Assembly (NCBI GenBank): GCA_018136815.1
Contig: CM030933.1
Location: 930,001 to 994,000, forward strand
Source: Isochrysis galbana
Lineage: Eukaryota > Haptophyta > Isochrysidales > Isochrysidaceae
Length of the DNA stretch: 64,000 nucleotides
Direction: 5' to 3'
In this document: positions 32,681-43,200 of the stretch, piece by piece
Layout: every line of letters begins with the position of its first letter
How positions within the stretch are numbered: the first letter of the stretch is position 1
Position numbers and translations under genes: made by a program
The notes under the pieces: model-generated
What the model was told of the DNA's origin: nothing
The model's input: only the letters and a program-made list of their open reading frames with translations
Database searches by the model: none

Positions 32681-32999
32681 ACTGTTGCCACGGACAACGA
32701 AGCCATGTCTAAGGTTGTTGCCGCAACGATCACATCGTTACCTTTGAACTTGTGACGTTTGCGAGGACATCCAATATCGATCCATACTGAATACCGGCGG
32801 ATCTATGAGACTCGTCGTCCGTCGTGGGTAAATGGTGAATGGAAAGCTGCTATCGAAAATTGCGCTACAACACTACCTAGATGGAGCTAGAGGCTAGCGA
32901 GCTGCTAATAATAACGTTTAGTAGTCTCACTATCGTGCACGCGGCAGGCGGCTTGTCTGTCTTCAGTTGGCCTCCTTTCCCTCCGGTTTCTTCCCCTCC

Positions 33000-33210
33000 C
33001 GCGGGGAGTCTCACCCTACCATGAGCCCCCCCGCGAGCACCCCGAAGGAGAGGCCCAGCAGCACCACGTACGCGACGAGAACGGCGTCGCCTTGGCTCGG
33101 CATGAGGGATCGTCCCGAGAGGGCCCTGGTAGACGCCCACGCCCACGCCGAGCACGGCGTGGTCGGGGGTCGGGATGGTCGGGGCGGGGTCTGTGGCAGC
33201 CAGGGTAGCC
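33000..33210 (-). pseudogene. Cytochrome b561-like fragment, copy 3 (inverted)
   Basis: On the minus strand, frames encode HAVLGVGVGVYQ, then the GDAVLVAYVVLLGLSFGVLA and GGLMVG block ending in a stop, as in the other two copies. The upstream half of the domain, with HHTLG and AHKG, is absent and replaced by unrelated sequence. It lies 430 bp from copy 2 in head-to-head orientation. Confidence 0.6.
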
Positions 33211-33638
33211 GCGTGCGCGCGCTGTGAGGAGCTGGGTGGGCTGCGCGGGCAATGATGCCAGAGGGTCAGGGGGTGGTCGGACTGTCGGCAGCCCGACACG
33301 GCGCTGCATCGGGCGGGAATCAAATGCCGAATGTAGCTTAGATATAAAGGAACCGATCCCCCCGCGGGCGCGACCGCCAAATCTTTACGGGTAGAGCGTG
33401 AGCGCGCGTGACGGAGACGGAGGGGGGGGGAGGGGGGGAGAATCGCACCATTTCCTGGCTAAGATTTTCGTGGCGGCAGGTGGCCCCCCCTGAAGGTTTT
33501 TTATTGGGCCTCGCGCCACGGTCAAAAAATGCAGCCCAACCCTTACTATTAGTTAAAAAGCCCCTGTTTGACCGCCCTACCCATGCGGCCCCTCCCACCA
33601 AAAAAGGAGGACCCCCCAACCCCCAATCCTCCCCCGCT

Positions 33639-34085
33639 TAGGGAAGCGGCCTTGCGGTGGCCGCCGCCGGCGTCGCGCTCGCCGTCGCGTCGGTGCCCCG
33701 AGGGCGCCACTTCTCGCACCCCCATCACACACACGCTCGGGATCGTCGCCTTCGCCCTCGCCCTGCTGCAGCCGCTCAACGCGCTCGTGCGCGGCACGCC
33801 CGCCGCCCGCACCCCGCACCTCACGCCGCGCCGTGTGGCGGGTCGCGCACAAGGGGACGGGCTACGCCGTGCTCGGCGTGGGCGTCTACCAGGCCCTCTC
33901 GGGGCGCGTCCTCATGCCGAGCCAAGGCGACGCCGTTCACGCCGTTCTCGTCGCGTGCGTACGTGGTGCTCCTGGGCCTCTCCTTCGGGGTGCTTGCGGG
34001 AGGGCTCATGGTAGGGTGAGAGTCCCCACGGGAGGGGAAGAAACCCTGAGTGAGGGAAAGGAGACCAAATGAAGGCAAGCCGCCT
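33639..34085 (+). pseudogene. Cytochrome b561-like fragment, copy 2 (degraded)
   Basis: Starts with the same AGGGAAGCGGCCTTGCGGTG as copy 1 and ends with the same AAATGAAGGCAAGCCGCC. It encodes HHTHTLGIVAFALALLQPLN-like, VAHKGTGYAVLGVGVYQALS, and the LLGLSFGVLA tail. Here the AHKG-to-YQALS part is intact, but short duplications (an extra CA repeat near 33727 and small insertions at about 33940-33955) break the frame elsewhere. Comparing copies 1 and 2 lets one see which copy carries each scar. Confidence 0.65.
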
Positions 34086-34619
34086 AGCTTCTTGGCCGTG
34101 TTGTGGGCGGCGCGGGCCTGCAACATCTCGCGAATCTTCATCTTCAAAGAGATATCATGCCCGTTGCAAGGCTCATGCGCGTCTGCACCTGCACTTGCAC
34201 GCTGGATGAGACAGTAGCCCAACTCGTGCGCTCAGCGTTGGTAAGGAGCTGGGAGTGGTGGTCACGCACCGCCTAACGCCTAATCGCTCGCAGGGCTCTT
34301 TCCCAAAGCCCAAAGCTTTGCGCACTTTATTTACCTTCGGTGGCCAGAGGGAGCTGGCCTGAGCGTATAGTGCACAGCGCGCTCTCGCCCGTCGCTCGGC
34401 AATGTTCCGCTGCTCGGCGGACGTCCTCCATCCTCGAGGACCGCAAGCCGCTCCTCCGCTACAGCATCGTGGGCAGCCTTGGTGTAGGCTCCCTTGCTCC
34501 CTTGGCTCCTTTGGGTGGCGCCACAGGCACCCTGGCGGCCCCTGGAGCCATCGGCGCCGGCGCGTGCTCGCTGCGAAGCGCTGCCCGTTGCGAAGCTCTA
34601 GCCTCTACTCTATGTAAGA
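34086..34619. other. No gene recognised
   Basis: A minus-strand frame near 34220-34090 (YCLIQRASAGADAHEPCNGH, then LQARAAHNTAKKLGG) reads like protein and could be an isolated exon or a piece of a mobile element. No family was assigned. Confidence 0.3.
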
Positions 34620-34785
34620 TGGACACTCCATACTCTACTCTACTCCTACTCTATCTAGAGTACTCTACTCTCTACTCCAGAGTACTCTACTCTACTCCTC
34701 TAGACTACTCTAGATTAGAGCTCTACTCTACTCTCTCTAGAGTAGAGACTCTCTACTCTAGAGTAGAGTAGAGTAGATCTCTCGC
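34620..34785. repeat. CTCTA/TAGAG self-complementary block
   Basis: The left part is made of ACTCT, TACTC and CTCTA words and the right part of AGAGT and TAGAG words, so the block can fold on itself. It contains several perfect small palindromes (CTCTAGAG). A related block lies at 58655-58745. Both are a few hundred bases upstream of gene starts. Confidence 0.85.
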
Positions 34786-34916
34786 TCTCCTGTCCCACCT
34801 GCCCGCCGTGAGAGCGAGAGCGGCGCTGCGGCGCGGCGCTGCGACCCCCTCCCTCCCCCCCCCCCCCCCCCCCCCCCCCATTCTCCCTCCCGCGCTCTCC
34901 ACCCCCTTCACTCAGG

Positions 34917-35945
34917 ATGCTGCACGCGCCCGAGCCAGCGGCTGCCGCGTCGGTGTGCAGCGAGCCGATCGGCGGCTTGGCGCGCCGGCGCCTCTCCACT
35001 GCCGCAAGCCAGGTCGCCCAGGCGCCCGAGCGTCTCTTTGGCGACGAGAAGGTTGAGCGCGCAAAGTCTCAGCAAAAGCAGCTGACCAACTGGGTGATGA
35101 AGACGCCTGTGCGCACGATCGTTGCGTACTGCTCGATCCCAGCCGTTGCCACCCTTTTCATCGTCCTATTCTACTCCGTCGTACCCATCGTTGGGTACAT
35201 GCTCGAGGGCATGCTGCGCCTCCTCGTCAGTAGCACCTCTGTGGTCATCGCAGCCAGGTTGTGGGCAGCGCGGCAGCTGGCACCTCCGCAGCAGCAACGC
35301 GATGAGCAGGTGTGGATTTCTCTCTGTTTATTCATGTATGCGGTCCGCTTTGAGCCGATCACTTGGGCTCTCTACGATTCGCCGCTTCTCAACTTGTGGC
35401 CGCCCTCATACATCCGGCGCACAATTGCCCAGGGGTCTGTCTACGTCACTATGATGTTCATGACGAGCGCATTGGCGCGGTTGAGCCGGCGCTCGGCGCC
35501 GAGGAGCAAAGCTTCAGGATTGATCGCGAGGGTGGAGGATTCGCATGTTATTCTTCTCCTCATCTGCTGGGGATGCTCGGAAATCTATACAAACCCGATC
35601 ATGCAACGTATTTGCCCACCAACGATCACGGCGATCCTTATGCTTGTTGGGTTTGTGATGGGCATGATATGGTGCTGCTTAACTGCGCGACTAACGTATC
35701 TGTCCGCGATGCGCATGGACTGGAAGGACGCGGCGGCCAAGGCCGAGCGCTGGTTCCTACTCACCTTGCTCTCCCTGATGGTGATGCTTTTTGTCGCTCA
35801 GTTCTTTGTCCAACGCGGCAAGCATAACATCAGCGCAAAGATGGCCGGGCTCTGCGCTCTTGAGTTCCTCTTCATGCTCTCGCACGTGTTTTGGCCAAGC
35901 AATCTCAGCACCACAGGCGAGGCCGCGACTGATTTCGGTGTTTGA
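34917..35945 (+). CDS. Polytopic membrane protein of unknown function
   Basis: Intronless 342-residue protein. It has an N-terminal stretch of about 60 residues rich in Ala, Arg and Ser (RRRLSTAASQVAQAPERLFG), which could be an organelle presequence. Seven or eight hydrophobic segments follow: TIVAYCSIPAVATLFIVLFY, LRLLVSSTSVVIAARLW, VWISLCLFMYAVRF, SVYVTMMFMTSALA, VILLLICWGCSEIY, ITAILMLVGFVMGMIWCCL, WFLLTLLSLMVMLFVAQFFV and LCALEFLFMLSHVFW. No catalytic motif stands out. The start at 34917 is the first ATG after the C-rich leader, as in other genes here. Codon use and composition are clearly coding. Confidence 0.75.
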   Translation: MLHAPEPAAAASVCSEPIGGLARRRLSTAASQVAQAPERLFGDEKVERAKSQQKQLTNWVMKTPVRTIVAYCSIPAVATLFIVLFYSVVPIVGYMLEGMLRLLVSSTSVVIAARLWAARQLAPPQQQRDEQVWISLCLFMYAVRFEPITWALYDSPLLNLWPPSYIRRTIAQGSVYVTMMFMTSALARLSRRSAPRSKASGLIARVEDSHVILLLICWGCSEIYTNPIMQRICPPTITAILMLVGFVMGMIWCCLTARLTYLSAMRMDWKDAAAKAERWFLLTLLSLMVMLFVAQFFVQRGKHNISAKMAGLCALEFLFMLSHVFWPSNLSTTGEAATDFGV

Positions 35946-36549
35946 AACGCTCAGGCAACCGTGTTCCACTGCTTCATAAGCTCTAGGTCTTTTGTGGCTC
36001 ATGGTCCTTGCTCTATGGCCTTGTTGTATTTGATGTCTTGCCACCATCAGCAATGCAGCCAATGGTTGGTTGGCTCTCGCTTGCATGTTGATCGACATGC
36101 CAGGATGCACTGGGACCTCGCACACGACATAGACACAGAATTGTCATCGACGGTCAGATGTGATGATTGCCTGGCAGAACAATGGTATGCAATCGTACAA
36201 TGCGCATTGCGGTCATCTGGGACGCCTTACAACCCTGTCGAGGCGGAAATTGGCAGCGGCGCGCAACAGCTGTATACAAGCACCCGGTCGATTTGTCTCG
36301 TTAGTAGTCGTTGTATCCATCTTCTTCACCTTGCATAATGGATTGTGAGGGAACATACTGTGCGCCACCTGCTTTGTGGTTTGTGCGCTAGAGCTGTGGT
36401 CGTGCTTGCGCATGCGTATGCTGAGCTAACACACCTGCATGCAACTTACCTAAAAATCCACAAGCTCCCAATGACTCTCACACATAGCACGAGCGCATGC
36501 ACAGTAGGCCCCCAAGCTGTGTTGCGTATTGCGTGCTTCGCAACAGCTC
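35946..36549. other. No gene recognised
   Basis: 3' flank of the preceding gene, lower in GC and with only short open frames. Confidence 0.4.
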
Positions 36550-36551
36550 AA

Positions 36552-36750
36552 CAACATGCGTCGGAGCGAAGCGCGTCGTTTCCTCTTTGGAGATGGCTCA
36601 CTGCGAAGGCGCACCGGCGGCTAGCGCGGAGCACAATTTTCTCTGGGAAGACGGGAAGGGCTCCCCGGGAGACCGGGGAAAGAAAGGATCGGGCATTTGG
36701 AAGTGACGTGTGAAGGGCGCTCAGAACGCGGAACGGAGAGGACGGAAGGC
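36552..36750 (+). repeat. Dispersed repeat, copy 2
   Basis: Same order of blocks as 25494-25700 (GTCGGAGCGAAGC, TTTCCTCTTTGG, GCGAAGGCGCACCGGCGGCT). It is followed about 130 bp later by AACATCTGAAGATTC (36886 on), which matches the 3' end of the LINE at 17928 in the same orientation. This is a remnant of a LINE 3' end. Confidence 0.55.
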
Positions 36751-37637
36751 GCCGGCCCGAGGTAGAGCACCTGGGCGCCCAAACCCCCATCCCCGGGCAC
36801 GAAAAAAAAGGAAAGAAGGGGGGAAAGGAGGAGGCAGAGGGGACGGGGATTTTGAAGGGCAGCGAAGCAGGGGGGTAAAAAGGAACATCTGAAGATTCAG
36901 GGCTAACACCTGTTGTGCTAGACTGGTATCCTCTGCTCCGGCCGAGCAGCAGCCTCCTCCCCCGAGTTGTGCAGCGTCTGCCCAAAAAGTGCTGTTGCTC
37001 CCCCCCCCCCCCTCACGCGGAACCTAGTCAGATTCTACCCCCAACATCACTTCGACGGGGCCTCAATATAATGTGGATTGTTTAATAAATTTGTTTCGCG
37101 TCCACAACACGTTCGTCCTTTGTGTGTAGCTCGGTCGCCAGCTCGTGATGAACGAATGCCTGTCTAGAAAATCTTTTACTTTTGTGTATGAGCTAAGTCG
37201 AGAATTTGCATCTCATAAGAGTCCGATGGCTCTACCTTACGATGGCTCTGTCCGATAATCTGGCCTACCACCTTGCTTTGCCGGAGGAAGTTGTTTGGTC
37301 CCCCCCCCCCTGCACGCGGAAAGGTGTCAGCTTTATGCGCGGGTTTTGAGGATTCATGCGCGTTGGCTGAGAGTTCTCTAATCTGACGCCGTCGCACTCT
37401 TTCCAATTTCTGCACGGAGCAAGAAACCCACTGCTTGCGTGGATGCCGAATGCCACGAACTCTCACTCTTTTTCACCTAGTCTCCACTAAACCACATGCC
37501 ACAAGTCGCATACATGGCCAACGCACCACCAACCCGTTGTGGTCGGCGCTACGTACAGCTGATATGTCCATCGGTCCTTTATGCGATAGAGTCCGCATGA
37601 TTTCGAACACCGAGCGAGCGCCGAGCACGCCCAACTT
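36751..37637. other. No gene recognised
   Basis: Contains the small LINE-tail match at 36886-36930 and two C runs (about 37002-37012 and 37303-37311). Minus-strand frames around 37176-37466 are unsupported. The right end is the 3' flank of the oxygenase gene. Confidence 0.4.
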
Positions 37638-40462
37638 TCAGAACATTTCACCCCGTAAGAGCAACTTGGGTAGTCCCTCCTCCACAACTGGACGTGCGAG
37701 ATGAGGACACATATGCGGGAAGAGGAGAAGACGCCCGCGCATTGGAGTGACTTCCGCTCGTACGCCCTCGCCATCCGGCCCCGGCGCTCGCTGCTTCTCA
37801 AGAAGGACCGTTTGGCCACCCTCCGAACAGTCAGTGAGGTATAGGATGAAAGTGTGTGTTGATCTTCGACCTGCAGCATCAAGACATCATGAGCATAAGA
37901 GCAGGGAGCCAACGAGCGAGTTGGGGCCTGGAAGGCTGGCAAACAGAGTCGCCGATCGGGTCGGCTCTGATGGAATGGAGCTGCAAGATCGTTGCATACC
38001 TTCGTCATCCGTGCGCGAGAGATCCACATGTGGGGGGAGCCCACCGCCTGCCTCGGCATATAGCAAAAAACGCATATGTGCCATGGCTATGCCTTGCACA
38101 GGTGAGCCGTCTCCAATGCTGCATACCGCCGACAAGAGCGCCTCGCGGATCCAGCCTTCTGCGTCGCAGTAGTATGCACGATCATTCAGGCCTTGAGTGC
38201 ATTTATAGCGCGCAGCAAGCGGAAGCGTGTGGAAAAGGGAAACGAGGCGCGCGAGGAAGTCGTCCGAGAGGGCACCATCCACCGTGACAGATCCTGCACC
38301 CACGTGGGTGTCAGACGGAGAGATCAGCCACTGCACTGCGGTATCGATGTGAGCGTCTCTTTGCATCGATAGGCGACGCATGCGGAAAGGAGCAGAGACG
38401 AAAAATCGCTCGCTCGTAGCGTGCATGTCTGTATCATGCTGACTCTCCGCAGGGTCCGTTAGGGACATTGCTTTCAGCGCACAAGCCACCGACGAAGCAA
38501 CAGAGTCGCTACTAGTTGCATGCTGGTCCGCACAGCGCAGTTCGAGGATCGGGACTGCCTTACGCCGGAAAATATAGTCAATGGGCGCGATTCCTTCCTC
38601 GGATCCCGCACTCTCAAGGTCTGCACCTATCTCCTCGAGAACCTTTAGCACAGCCGAGTGCCCGTTGGCGGCAGCTATCGTACCAGGCGTGGAGCCACCG
38701 TGAGCACGGGGCGGCCGCGGGTTGGCTCCAAGAGCGATCATCCGCCGGATGGAGATCACGGCACCATGCCAGGAGGCAGTGTGAAGTGCCGAGAAGCCGT
38801 ACTCATCCGGAGACTCAAAGGACACGCCTGCAGCGTGCAGTGCCGAGAGCAACGCGGTCTCGGAACGCGCTGCGGCGTGGTGTAGCGCCTCAAGGCGCTG
38901 CGCGTGAGTCAGGCGCGCAACATAACTGCACGCGGCGGCAAGAGGTGGTAGCCCCGAGAACCGACGACCCGCCAACTGGCAGTCTGGATCGAGGTTGCAA
39001 ACAATGCAACGCTCCCTCGCGCCAAAGTTGTCATAGAAGCACCACTTGCACGTCCAGTAGCGCTCAACGAAGATGGTGGTCTTGCCGCGCCACACATATT
39101 TGCCCCGCTTCCCCTCTGCCTCCGTCCCCTCGTCTTCAGCATCCGCATCGAGTGCGTGCCGCTCGTCATGCTCATCTCTTTCATCGTCAATCGACTTGGC
39201 GTCATGGGTTGGAGCGCCAGGCTTGAGCGCAGCAACTCCATCAGGTGGACCTGAGCACCCTTCCTTAAGCGTCGTTTCGTCTCGCAGCGTCGCCGCATAT
39301 ACCACAGTGCTATCACGGACATGATCCGCGCCATACTCTTTCTCAGGCACCTCTGTACCGGTCGCCTGCGAGTGGCAGTTGCCGTCAAGCAGGAGCGGGC
39401 AGTTCCGCTCCCAGTGACCTTGCTCACCACAATGACGACACACGTCGCGAATCGATTGCAGCTCCTGCAAGGCGCGCAGGCCATCTGGTAGTCCAGGAGC
39501 ATCGAGCGCGACCCGGCAGCGCGCGCAGCGAAGCTGGCCGTAGTCTTCTGATACCAACTGCGGTGGCATGCAAAAGACACGCCACAGACAGCGCTCGCAA
39601 CATCGGCATCCGCATGGCGAGCAACGGAAGAAGTAACCGTTTGACTTTTCATCGCCCTCCTTGGCATGGATCCTAGTGGACTCGGCCTGAGCGCCGCACG
39701 AATCGCACTCCTCCGGTGGCGACTTAACTGGCAAACCCAGAAGTTGATGAGGATCTGCGTTGCCCTCTCCGTGCGTTGTTCCGGCGGTCTTCAAAATGGG
39801 CACGTCACCATCTTCTCCACTGTGAGAGAGCTCCCAGAAGAACTTGTGCCGGTTGGCTAATGAGCGCAGCCTAGCCATCTGCACGATGGCATACACAGCG
39901 GACCGAGTAGGTATAGAGTGAAGAAGCTCAAGGAGGCGAGCGGGACCGCATCCGTGCGGAGCAAGATCGGAAACAGTCGGGTCAGCGCCTCCCATCACGA
40001 GCTGCTTCACTGCAATGTCACGCCGTCGCCTGCACGGTCAGCATCGGCCACTGTGAGCGGAACTTCACCAGCAGCGCGGGCCGACCGACGTGTGCGGCGG
40101 GATGAATGTGTCCCAAAGCTGCTCTCTACCGCTCTGGGCCTCCTGACGTGCTCGGGTAGAGGGCGGGCGCGCGCTCACCACGCTGCGTACGAGATGAAGG
40201 TGACCCGCTCCCCAACTGCACGCCACGGGATGCAGCACTTCTCCCCCCTGCACCACGCATGGGAGGGCGGCTCAAAGAGCTGGTTGAGCTCAATCTTGAC
40301 GCACGAGCGTATGCCGAACTGATTCGAGTCGTGCTTGTCGATTCCAGAGAAGTAGGCCCTGGCTGCCGAATTTGGAAGCGGAGCGCGCTCGGCCATCCCC
40401 TCGTGCCGCACCCTGAAGTGGGCCTCGCGGCGCTCGCGGCGGCGCATCGGCTCGCGGCCCAT
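37638..40462 (-). CDS. 2OG-Fe(II) oxygenase fused to zinc fingers and ankyrin repeats
   Basis: Three minus-strand exons join in frame: 40462-40179, 40029-38000 and 37870-37638 (introns 149 and 129 nt), giving 848 residues. An ankyrin-like unit spans the first junction (RRDIAVKQLVMGGADPTV). A Cys-rich cluster follows at about residues 200-266, a CCHC knuckle at 292-305 (CRHCGEQGHWERNC), an acidic linker (DDERDEHDERHALDADAEDE), and a RanBP2-type finger at 420-439 (WTCKWCFYDNFGARERCIVC). Ankyrin repeats lie at about 470-570 (YGFSALHTASWHGAVISIRR). The C-terminal prolyl-hydroxylase-like oxygenase runs from about 680-848. Iron ligands are H762 and D764 (PPHVDLSRT) and a distal His in LLLFPHMCPH; the 2OG-binding basic residue is probably in LLLRGEM. 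Such enzymes hydroxylate protein or RNA-bound substrates; the zinc fingers suggest ubiquitin or RNA binding (inference). Confidence 0.85.
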
Positions 40463-41321
40463 GCCTCCCCCCCCCCCTCTCTCTCCCTCCCTCCCTCGCT
40501 CTCTCTTCCCCCCCGCTCCCTCTCACGACCTCGCCGCCCCCCCCTCCCTCTCCGCCTCTCTCTTCCCTTCCTCTCCCTGCTTTTCTGACCAACCCTCTTC
40601 CCTCTCTCTCCTTCTCCTCTCCTTTCTTCTCCGCTCTCCCATGCGGACGCCTTCTGCGCGGCCACGTCTCGACCCGAAGACAGGAGGAGAGAGAGGGGAA
40701 GCAGAGGAGGGAAGAGAAGAGGTAGGTAGTCCTATTCCTACATTCGAGAAGAGAGTCAAGTATATTTCCTATTCCTACATTCCTCTATGGGGATAAAGCA
40801 GACGAGACGCAGAGGAGAGAAGAGAAGAGAGTCAAGTCAAGTAGGTGGTATTTCCTATTCCTACATTCCTATGGATATGGAAGACGAGAGAGGAGAGAGA
40901 GGGGGCACACAGGAGATCGGGGGCACCACAGGCACAGGGTTTTTTTTTCACAGCGGCGAGAGGCGGCGGCGGCGGCGGAGCGAGGCCGACGCGCGGAGGT
41001 GCCGCCGCCGCCGCACGCTCTCGCAGATCTCGCTGTCCTCCTTGTCTACGCCCAGGTCAATCCCTAGATCCCTAGATGGGAAATACGTGTTTACCATATT
41101 TGGCCAGAGGGGGCCCCCCGCTGGCCCGCCGCCCATCACGGCCCATTTATTTATGGTCGACTCGAGAGGAAACCATATTGGAACTCTAACTCTCTCGTTC
41201 TCTCTCACTCACCTGCTCTCTTCTCTCCCTCTTCTCCCTCTTCTCTCTCTCCTCTCTTTTCCCTCTCTCTCTCTTTCTCGCTGTCTCTCTGTCGGCGCAA
41301 GGGCGTCGGGCGACATCACCG
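40463..41321. promoter_or_regulatory. Spacer of a head-to-head gene pair with repeats
   Basis: It starts with a C run and C/T tract (about 40468-40620), which is G run and G/A on the coding strand of the minus-strand gene. 40728-40870 holds three copies of a TTCCTATTCCTACATTC word, two near-copies of GAGAGTCAAGT and ATGG. 41185-41290 is C/T-rich just before the plus-strand start. Long open frames here are low-complexity. Confidence 0.45.
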
Positions 41322-42464
41322 ATGCGGCCGCGACTCTCGCGGCAGCAGCTGCTGCATGCGGCTCTTCTCCAGCTGGCCATCACCCCGCCGGCCGCCTACT
41401 CCGAGGATCTGGCTACGTCGGTCCGACGAGCCATTGTGCGCAGCGCTCAGATCGCCGACCAGGTCGATGGAGTGTGGCAGCAGCTGGCAGGTGAGGTGGT
41501 GCCCGCGTGGCAGCGCCCACAGACGCTCAGCAAGAGCAACATCCCGCCGGCGCTGCTCGACGAGGAGTTTGCTCGCTCTCTGCTTGCCATCCCACTCGAG
41601 GTTGGGGCGCAATGCAGCGGCCTTAAACTCTCCGAACTCCAGTCGATGTTGCCTCGAGCTCGCAGAGAGGCAGTACTCTTGTACGAGGAGGCGGCATTGA
41701 ATCCTGCTCGGATGAATGGTGACTCGATCTCCGATCGCCTGAATACGCGCCAAACGCTCTCTATGCCAGGTACTGCAACGCGAGGCTTTCAGCGTTCGCT
41801 CTCAACCGCAGTACAGAACGGCGAGTCCGTTGCAAACTCGACACTATTCAACTTTGAGGCTTTCTGCACATGGCGGGTGCTTCAAATGGTCCTCTCTGAA
41901 TCTCGTCAGCCTGCAGAGCGCAAGAAGCTGCAGCAGTGCTTCAATGAGAACCTGGGCGCTGCACTTCTCGCGGGCCCTCTGGCGCGTGCGCCCATGCCAA
42001 AACTGCTTGACAGTACAAGGAGACTGCCGCGAGGCAATCGGTCCCTTGTTACTGCGGTTGAGGGTTGCGGCACCCTGTTACACTTTATGCAACAGCGTGG
42101 CCTATTTTCGCGCTACGAAAGTTCTCTCCAAGGCATGGGCTCTGGTACAGATCTTTTCGACGAGGGCGACTGGCAGGCAGGTGGGTCCACATTATGGACC
42201 TATTTGATCAGCGGGTCGACAGTTGTTGGTGCTTCTCAGCTTGCACAAGACCGTACAGCTGCAACGGGTCTTGGAGCAGGCCTTTACCCGGGCCAGCTCA
42301 TCACGGCGCCTATTTCGAGCTATTTGCAGCAGATTGGTATAGCGGCTCGAATTGATGAATATTTTCTTGATAACCGTGTGGGACGGCCTGATCCACGTAC
42401 TTTTGCGGACCCGAGTTACTATAGCGATGTCCTTCTAGAAGTTTTGGCTTTAGCTTCAGATTGA
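41322..42464 (+). CDS. Unrecognised protein with signal-like N-terminus
   Basis: Intronless 380-residue protein. The N-terminus (MRPRLSRQQLLHAALLQLAI, then TPPAAYSEDL) has an Arg-rich start, a hydrophobic stretch and an A-x-A-like site, consistent with a signal or thylakoid-lumen transfer peptide. The mature part is mixed alpha-helical (SVRRAIVRSAQIADQVDGVW, QQLAGEVVPAWQRP) with a later Gly/Ser-rich segment (SSLQGMGSGTDLFDEGDW) and a soluble C-terminus. No known motif is visible. The start is the first ATG after the C/T leader. A 356-bp LINE copy sits 130 bp downstream of its stop codon. Confidence 0.7.
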   Translation: MRPRLSRQQLLHAALLQLAITPPAAYSEDLATSVRRAIVRSAQIADQVDGVWQQLAGEVVPAWQRPQTLSKSNIPPALLDEEFARSLLAIPLEVGAQCSGLKLSELQSMLPRARREAVLLYEEAALNPARMNGDSISDRLNTRQTLSMPGTATRGFQRSLSTAVQNGESVANSTLFNFEAFCTWRVLQMVLSESRQPAERKKLQQCFNENLGAALLAGPLARAPMPKLLDSTRRLPRGNRSLVTAVEGCGTLLHFMQQRGLFSRYESSLQGMGSGTDLFDEGDWQAGGSTLWTYLISGSTVVGASQLAQDRTAATGLGAGLYPGQLITAPISSYLQQIGIAARIDEYFLDNRVGRPDPRTFADPSYYSDVLLEVLALASD

Positions 42465-42594
42465 AGATTGATGAGATAGGTCGGGTTTTTGTTTGAACTT
42501 GCGCATAAATCAGCCTAGCGTGATTATTTGCCGGTGCCGTGCGGAATAAAAGAGGAGCCAACCAAGAAGGCGCACCTTGAAATGAGTTAACTCT

Positions 42595-42950
42595 AAACGC
42601 TCGGCCTCGCAGAACGGCGACTCGCCTAAGACGTAACAACACCCCGCCCCAAATCCCACCCTGACGCATGACCACCACATTTTACAAGACAAATCAGCGG
42701 AGACACGACATCCGAAAATCGTTGAAAAGAAACGGGCCACCCAGCGACGCAGGAGGAAGGCGAGGACATTCGCTGGGGGCAGGTGCACCCCGCCCAACCC
42801 AGCCCCCCCACCTACAACCTGAGCCCCTACGTAGAGCACAAGGGGAATTGCCGCAAGGCGGGTAGTGAGGAAGAGGGAAAGGAAAGGGCGTGGCTACAGA
42901 AGTGAAACCTAGTGCCACGCGCGAGGCGAGAATATTAAAAGGTTTTTTTT
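42595..42950 (+). mobile_element. 5'-truncated LINE copy with 17-bp target-site duplication
   Basis: It begins in the last codons of the LINE ORF (GLAERRLA then stop, compare HIAERLA in the LINE at 47732). The family 3' UTR follows (GAATTGCCGCAAGGCGGGTA, AAAGGGCGTGGCTACAG, GCGAGGCGAGAATATTAAAA) and ends in a T run on the coding strand. TGAAATGAGTTAACTCT is present on both sides (42578-42594 and 42951-42967). This is clean evidence of target-primed retroposition with 5' truncation. Confidence 0.92.
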
Positions 42951-43200
42951 TGAAATGAGTTAACTCTGACTCGCGCGCCTTGGCGGCCGGCTAGACAGGC
43001 GGCATGCCCCCCCCACCCACGTTTCCATCTTATCCTTGTCAGCTGCCCGCCTCCATTCGAAGTGCTGTGGGGTAGACGTGAGGGGTGGTGGTAGCAGTCT
43101 GACCTTGAACTCGCGTGCTGTGCTCCATCGACATCATCATGAATCTTGCATGCACCCCACCTCCAAGTGTTGCAGCCGAGCCAAAAGATTGACGTGGGAG

